Positions 58,509-64,000 of a stretch of DNA of 64,000 bases are shown in pieces. The DNA comes from Annulohypoxylon bovei var. microspora (Eukaryota; Ascomycota; Sordariomycetes; Xylariales; Hypoxylaceae). A program made the translations under genes and the position numbers. How positions within the stretch are numbered: the stretch's first letter is position 1; every line of letters begins with the position of its first letter. The notes under the pieces are model-generated. The model was not told where the DNA came from. It saw only the letters and a program-made list of their open reading frames with translations, and ran no database searches. The DNA lies in contig MU405228.1 in the NCBI GenBank assembly GCA_022836615.1, positions 248,001 through 312,000 of the forward strand. The letters are read 5' to 3'.

Positions 58509-61500
58509 TCATGAACGGACGCTGCTCCCGATGCTGCTCATCGTATCGCTGATCTTGCTGCTGACTCCACCCATCCAGTCGTGGAACCATTCCGGCACCT
58601 TGAGACTGAGTCTTACTCTGCCTTCGACGACCATATTGATGGCGTTCAGAATCGCAAACGTCGTGCTGCCTAGCGCTCTGAAGAGCGCTAGGGCCGCGAC
58701 CGACCACAGGATGAACGTCAAGTAGAAGTTGCTCCCGACCTCCTTGTACCCGTACGCCTCGGACACGGCCATGGACAAGATAGCATTAGCCACCATCCAT
58801 ATGACGACCATGTACGTTCGCACGCTCTTATAGTAGTCCTCCTGCATCTGGGCCTCGCTTATATCCGGCTGTGGCACCTCGACGCGATCTCTTAGGTTCC
58901 TTAGGGCCTCGTCGTACCCGCTGTCAATATCCAGCTGCTCGGATGGCATTTCAAGCTCGACCATATTTCCCTTTCCGGTAGCACCTCCGAGATCCGTCTT
59001 CATGACATTGTCACCCTTGGTACCCCACGTGACGTCGTGCGTGTTACAGAATGCGTACACCTGCAACGTGCAGATATAGCTCGGCAGTAGAGCAAAGTAC
59101 TGCGCCGAACTTGTAAACATGTGCCAAGGGTCCAGGTACAAGAAACTCATTAGGAAATATAGCCCCACTGTTGACGCGGTCGATACGATCAAGTTCGTGA
59201 ACGTGTTGTCGCCGAGTTTGAGCTGATCGCTCTTGAAAGTGTGGATCACGATGAAGACGGTCGCGAACGTGTTGTATACCATGATAATACCGTATATAAT
59301 CATGCTAGCCAAGTAGAGCTTCTTCGCGCCTTGAGGCCGATTACCGAGAGAAATGATGAACTGCATGCTAATGAGTAACACGCATGTGTATCGAAGTACG
59401 GTGAAAATATATAATGCGATATTATGTCCGAAAGGGTCGACGGCGGGATCCGTAAGCCCACCACCTATGAAGTAGAAAGCGAGGTAAAAGTTGGCGAGGG
59501 AGAAGTAGGTAAATAGGAGTTGGAGGAATTGGTACACAAATTCAATGTGTAGCAGTATCTTGCGGGCGACTGTGTGGTCCGTCCCCCAGATCTGTTTAAA
59601 ATGGACGAGGGAATACACAGCAGCGAAGAACGCGCCGTTAAGCCACCGACGTCGTTGGGAGATGAATTCAGGAACGGTATCTATCACAAATGTTAGTTGG
59701 CTGCTCTATTTTCAGGCTTCCAAAGGGTCAGGGAAGAAAACTTACCAGGTACATCTGTCTCACCAGTACAACCCTTGACATATTTTAACACCCATCGCTC
59801 ATTTCTCTTAGCAACTAACTCCCAACATAAGATACGATCCTCAGCCAGATACATATTCGCGGTAAACACGTCGGCGTGCTGACCGTGTAGCGTCTCTCCT
59901 TTGAAGTACTGACTAAGTGGCCCGTGTCCTGTCTCATCATTTTGTAAAGCGTGATAGCGGTAGGCACTCAGAGCACCGGGTAGCACCGTTATGTAACCAA
60001 ACACGGACTCTAGTGGCTTGTCCAGGATGTTCGACATCTTGTACTCGAAGTTCTGTGATGCGACGAGTGGGTTTAGAAGGTTACTCCCGAATTTACCCTT
60101 CATGGCCTTAATCTCGCCACAGGCACCCGCGACGTTGGAGTCTGTGTCGAACGCCTTCCAAAGATGATATAGAGAATTCGTGCCCGGCTTTGTTCCAACG
60201 TCCAGCAAGATGCAGACGTTAGGGTTTAGGGCCTTGCCAAAGGCATTGAAGAACCAACGATGCGAGTTTAGTTTTCGCTGATTTCTCTCCTTGAGACAGA
60301 AGATCATCTGGCAGGGTACAATGCCCTTCTCAGCGCCTTTGAACTTAAGGTCTGCGTCGAGTGATACTTGTGTAGTGTACTCGTATACGTGGGCCTGCAC
60401 GGCCTTCTGATTGACGAAGTTCTTGGCGATGCCGTGCTGATAGACGCCCATCGCGGCCAGCGCATCAAGCGTTCTCGGGTGAACCTTTTCTCGCCCATCG
60501 GACACAATACAGACAACGATCTTCTGCCATCCGGTCTCGCCCCATGTGCGGGACCTGTTGCGCCCGCAGAAGTGGCTCACGTTCTTCATAATCGCGTGCA
60601 TCGTACGAGTAAAATCGATCTCGTCCTCGTTGTACATGGTGACACAGATAAACAACTCCGTCTCCCGCGTTGTGCGGCCGACGTTCTGTCTCAGCTTATA
60701 CCCCTTGTCCGCGAAGTCATCTGGGTCACACGTTACGGCCGTGTATCGCATATGGGTAAATTCGACCTCATCGCGGCGAGGGAGGAAACTGTACAGAATA
60801 GTAGGGATTTTACATTCCAAGATCAGTTCACCGTTGATCAACTGCACCTCCTTCTTGGAGGTGAGCGGAGCGCGGACACCGCGGCGCTCTTGCTTTCCTT
60901 CCGGAGCGGAGCCGTAGTGCTCAACCTTCTCATCTATGGGCGCTTGCGAGTCCTCCTCACTAAGGGTGATTTGCGATTGCGCAGCGTAGGAGTCGCGGTA
61001 TGGCCTTGAACCGCTGATGTCTGATTCTCCGGGTCCAAATACATCATCACTACCATCATCTAGAGGGATGTTTACTGTCGCATCGTCGGCTGTGTATTGT
61101 GAAGCTCGCGCTGATCCGGAGAAGAGAGGAGCGGGAGGCAGCGGCCTGCGAGGGCTTCCACCATATCTAGATGACGGCGTCCCAGGTCTAGGACTACCAT
61201 TGATATCTGCCGGTTCGTACTGCACACTAGCAGGTGGCGGCCGCGAGAAATCAGATGTTCCGGACATTCTCGAAGATGGAGTCCAAGGTCGGGGGGAGCC
61301 AGCGTCTCGCGATCGGTATTGCTCGTATGCGGAATCTACCGGTGCGATATATGGAGGATCGAGAATAGAGGAAGTTCGTGAACGCGTGGATCTAATTGAT
61401 GGTTGATATGTTCGGCGTGGTGACGGTCGGATACTATCAGGTTTACTTGGTGAGCTACTGCTATCAGAGCTGCTAGATTTTCTTGGGGAGCTGCTGTCGC

Positions 61501-62023
61501 TTTTGGGTGTCTTTTTCTTAAGAATAGACTTCATTCTTGGTGAAGGGCCCTCGGGTATAGTAGGCAGATTCTGTTTGAGCTCTGCCTGGACAACATGGGG
61601 AGGTTTGTTCTTCTTCTGCAACTTTACAGTGTTACTTCGTTTTAGGACGGGCTTGCGCTTGGGCGACTTGTCGCCTGCTGGCGGAGATGACTACTCTCCA
61701 TCAGACGGGGACGTCGGGAGTTGCGCTTCCTCTTGCTCCTTAAGCGATTCTAGATGCTCTGGTGTCGAAATCTTGACAGTCTTCTTCTCCTTCTTCGCTT
61801 CCTTCTTGAGGGAGAGAGGAGCGGGAATAAGATCTGGGTGCTTATACATAGGATCTGGCGTCTTTGGGGGTACATACGGTCGAGGATCTGATAGTGGTTC
61901 CTCCATAGACGTTAATAATCTTACTGCCGCTGGGTTTCCTCCTGGGCCAGATGTAATGTGGTCATCATCGTCGCTGTAGCCTGGAAGTGAGTATCCAGGC
62001 GGTCGTGAATGGGTACCGTCCAT
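58509..62023 (-). CDS. Chitin synthase, class III type, with an in-frame TAG near its N-terminus
   Basis: The main body is exons 61690-59746 and 59680-58509 (intron GTAAGT...GATAG) and encodes about 1038 aa. Family marks: the N-terminal chitin synthase region with CVTMYNEDEIDF, the catalytic centre AEDRILCWELV, and QRRRWLN. Membrane segments fill the last ~300 residues. It makes chitin from UDP-GlcNAc at the plasma membrane; class III enzymes serve hyphal tip growth. Upstream, the same frame runs back to an ATG at 62023 but is cut by TAG at 61693-61691. A GTAAGA donor at 61924 with this TAG as acceptor would define a 234-nt, frame-preserving intron and give 1071 aa. Alternatively, the TAG is a true nonsense change or a sequence error, since the 'intron' looks coding (EPLSDPRPYVPPKTPDP, Lys-rich). 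The class call rests on overall resemblance. Confidence 0.85.
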
Positions 62024-62686
62024 CGTAACTTATTATCGGCCAAAACGCCGAATGAATCGCCTGTGAGACACAATTCGTTGATATTGTTGACAAGCTGGAA
62101 TGCGTGCGCAAACACCTAATATCGTTTGATTAGGTCAATCGATTGACGCAAATTGCCAATCGCAAATTGTGTAAAGGTTGTAAATGGGGTATCACTGTTA
62201 GAAGAATAAGAATCAATAAAAGAAGAAATCTTAAATGGTCATGAATTGAGTTTCAACGGTAACACAACGTTTGTGAGATAAAGTTGATAGAGTTGATCCT
62301 CAGTGGGGAGCTAGCTCAAAATCTTGAAGCAGGTGCGTTTGTTGTATTTAGAAATGCAGGTACCTAGCTATCCACCGTTGCCCAGCAACCGTGCTCTATA
62401 CCCCACATAAAAGCGGCAGTGCAATCTTGGCCGCGCATAATATCGCATGAATATTCCGGCCTTCCACGCGTTCTTCATCAACCGTATTTTTCTCTCCATT
62501 TCGTATTCGGTGAATTTATTGCTCGCACATAGTACATACCTATGACATGGTGTTTCTTGCGTAACCTCTCCGCTGATGCAGGTAATCTGAGGGGATATAA
62601 ACAATTTGTCATACGACCTATCAAGTGTGCGTCCGGAATGTCACATAATTCGGGACCAAATATTTATATATAGTAGCGCCATAGAT
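62024..62686. other. Intergenic region upstream of chitin synthase
   Basis: 663 bp that hold the chitin synthase promoter and the 3' flank of the ABC ATPase gene. No gene is supported. A GTATGT sequence at the ABC gene's stop codon leaves open a further short exon in this region. Confidence 0.4.
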
Positions 62687-64000
62687 CTACATACCCCATA
62701 TCTGCCTCCAGCTCTTTTCGTCCCGTCCAAGAGGCGCTCCAGATAATCCAAACCTAGCGGGTTCTCCTGAATTGGCCTCAGGCAGACATATCCACTCTCT
62801 AATACAGTCTGGTATCTCCTCTCTAATATGGCTTATACATATTAAAGCCTGGTTATCATTGAGGCCTCCTACCTTAACGGTGCCCGATTTTGACGCCTCG
62901 CTCTCAACCACAGTTTCTGAACCGTTGTCGTGCTTCGCATACGCCTTAGTCTCTCCGTACTCGAGGAAGAGGAGGCACCGGTTCCGGACGCCGTCATCCA
63001 TACCACTACACGCTTCATCTAGGACAACGATGTCCGGATTCTTGATAAGTGCTCGCAGAAACAGTGCAACCCGCTGTGCGGAAAAGGACAGTTCTCCGAA
63101 CATGTAGTAATCCGCCCACTGTAGGTCAGAGCTCTCTTGTACATGAGATCCAAGCTTCGATGTTTTTACGTAAGCTGGATTCAACTCCGCCTCGAACCAT
63201 CGCAGACAAGCCTCGATCTTCTCTTTCGATTGCTCATCGAGTACAGCTTTCGAGCGAAACGTATCGGCCCACGCGTTCGCAACGACTTGTCTCACAGTAA
63301 GACTTCGAGGCATGTGTTGGTGAATCTCAGGACTAGAATGCCCAATCCGTGCTTGGATGTCCCAGAAAGTCAAAGGCAGCTGATCCGAACCCACTTCCGG
63401 CAATCTGCTTCGCCCAAACAACTTTATAGGCAGTGAATAGGTCTGAGGATGGTCCGAGCAGATGAGAGACACGATTGTCGTCTTTCCGGAGCCGTTGGGA
63501 CCAAAGATACCCCATCGCTCTCCTCGTCGCACAGTCCACACGAGACCCTCTTGTTCTTTACCATTGATTTGTTGTTTCCAGTTCCCAAGTGCGATCTTGC
63601 CGCGATATTGTATTTTGCAACCGTTCATCTCCACAATAGGCTCCCCAATATTTCTAGATACACCTGTATTTTGGATAATTGGTGACTCGCTAGCTTTCGA
63701 GGCTTCTTCGCCCATCAGCGGTTCACCGTGTATCCCTTTAGCAGTTAGCGTCCTGCCTACGTGCACCAGATTATGCACCGGTAGATTTTCCTCCTCCTTT
63801 GATATCCCATTCCATACCTGTCGAACATACTGTCTTAATTCTTCTAGGACAGCCTGCTTCTCCCCGATTGCTCCTATCTGACAGTCTCCCCTCAAGTAGA
63901 CCAAATGTGTGATCCAATCAGGAATGGGATCCTGCGGCCTTGCACTTAATACCAATCTTGGACTAGCTTTACTTGCCAGGCCATGTAAGAGGGGACTTAG
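62687..64000 (-). CDS. Tandem ABC ATPase (YDR061W/ModF-like), C-terminal half, cut by the window edge
   Basis: The frame is open to the window edge, so the N-terminus and most of the first nucleotide-binding domain lie outside. What remains is the end of NBD1 (SPLLHGLAS, then RLVLSARPQDPIPDW) and a complete second NBD: Walker A GPNGSGKTT, Walker B DIVVLDEA followed by CSGMDD, and the His switch in CISHIREE. The signature is FGELSFSAQRVALFLRAL, where LSFSAQ replaces the canonical LSGGQ. There are no membrane segments. The family resembles soluble two-NBD proteins such as yeast YDR061W and bacterial ModF. Substrate and partner are unknown. The stop codon directly follows a WGM, and GTATGT overlaps it, so a short additional exon cannot be excluded. 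Confidence 0.8.
   Translation of the reverse strand, partial: LSPLLHGLASKASPRLVLSARPQDPIPDWITHLVYLRGDCQIGAIGEKQAVLEELRQYVRQVWNGISKEEENLPVHNLVHVGRTLTAKGIHGEPLMGEEASKASESPIIQNTGVSRNIGEPIVEMNGCKIQYRGKIALGNWKQQINGKEQEGLVWTVRRGERWGIFGPNGSGKTTIVSLICSDHPQTYSLPIKLFGRSRLPEVGSDQLPLTFWDIQARIGHSSPEIHQHMPRSLTVRQVVANAWADTFRSKAVLDEQSKEKIEACLRWFEAELNPAYVKTSKLGSHVQESSDLQWADYYMFGELSFSAQRVALFLRALIKNPDIVVLDEACSGMDDGVRNRCLLFLEYGETKAYAKHDNGSETVVESEASKSGTVKVGGLNDNQALICISHIREEIPDCIREWICLPEANSGEPARFGLSGAPLGRDEKSWRQIWGM

Noticed and set aside
60368..61009. 213-codon frame antisense to chitin synthase
   Set aside because: Shadow of conserved coding sequence on the other strand with no domain of its own.

Overview
The window is nuclear DNA of a filamentous ascomycete (Pezizomycotina). 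Genes are well spaced. Introns are short (about 50-140 nt) with GTANGT donors and CTAAC branch sites. Promoters are CT-rich. The protein families include a fungal-type nitrate transporter, a Kre9/Knh1-like GPI protein, a PTH11/rhodopsin-like membrane protein, a 7TM-RGS receptor, a chitin synthase of class III type and a fused flavodoxin-sulfite reductase. I cannot name the species; a sordariomycete-like fungus is a guess.

Layout. 1-2.6 kb: three-KH RNA-binding protein behind a long CT-rich leader. 2.6-6.8 kb: gene-free, with a decayed tRNA-like unit (about 4.94-5.02 kb) and a 267-bp MITE with perfect terminal inverted repeats (5.27-5.54 kb). 6.8-7.7 kb: GPI-anchored wall protein. 8.6-10.3 kb (minus): nitrate transporter. 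10.3-14.0 kb: no convincing gene. 14.0-22.3 kb (plus): DUF1275 membrane protein, secreted type-B carboxylesterase, a small unknown protein, a rhodopsin/PTH11-like protein. 22.5-23.6 kb (minus): secreted epoxide-hydrolase-like enzyme.

24.9-32.1 kb looks accessory: a phosphatase-like gene (minus) and a MACPF/beta-prism gene (plus) diverge around a degenerate 15-bp minisatellite, followed by a decayed gene and an F-box gene. 33.3-47.4 kb is housekeeping: external NADH dehydrogenase with an EF hand, Nop53, Ypt6/Rab6 (six exons, one GC-AG intron), ribose-5-phosphate isomerase, sulfite reductase beta subunit. 49.0-52.5 kb: 2EXR/DUF7730-type gene, a diverged second copy of the MITE, an F-box-like gene whose first exon is separate. 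54.0-55.9 kb: 7TM-RGS receptor. 58.5-62.0 kb: chitin synthase with an in-frame TAG that may be the end of a frame-preserving intron. 62.7-64.0 kb: C-terminal half of a tandem ABC ATPase, cut by the window edge.

Most genes are unrelated metabolic or cellular functions and do not form a biosynthetic cluster. The observations most worth following are the phosphatase/minisatellite/MACPF locus, the TAG in the chitin synthase, and the two-copy MITE family. Exon coordinates were inferred by eye from splice motifs and protein-family continuity; no transcript data were available.
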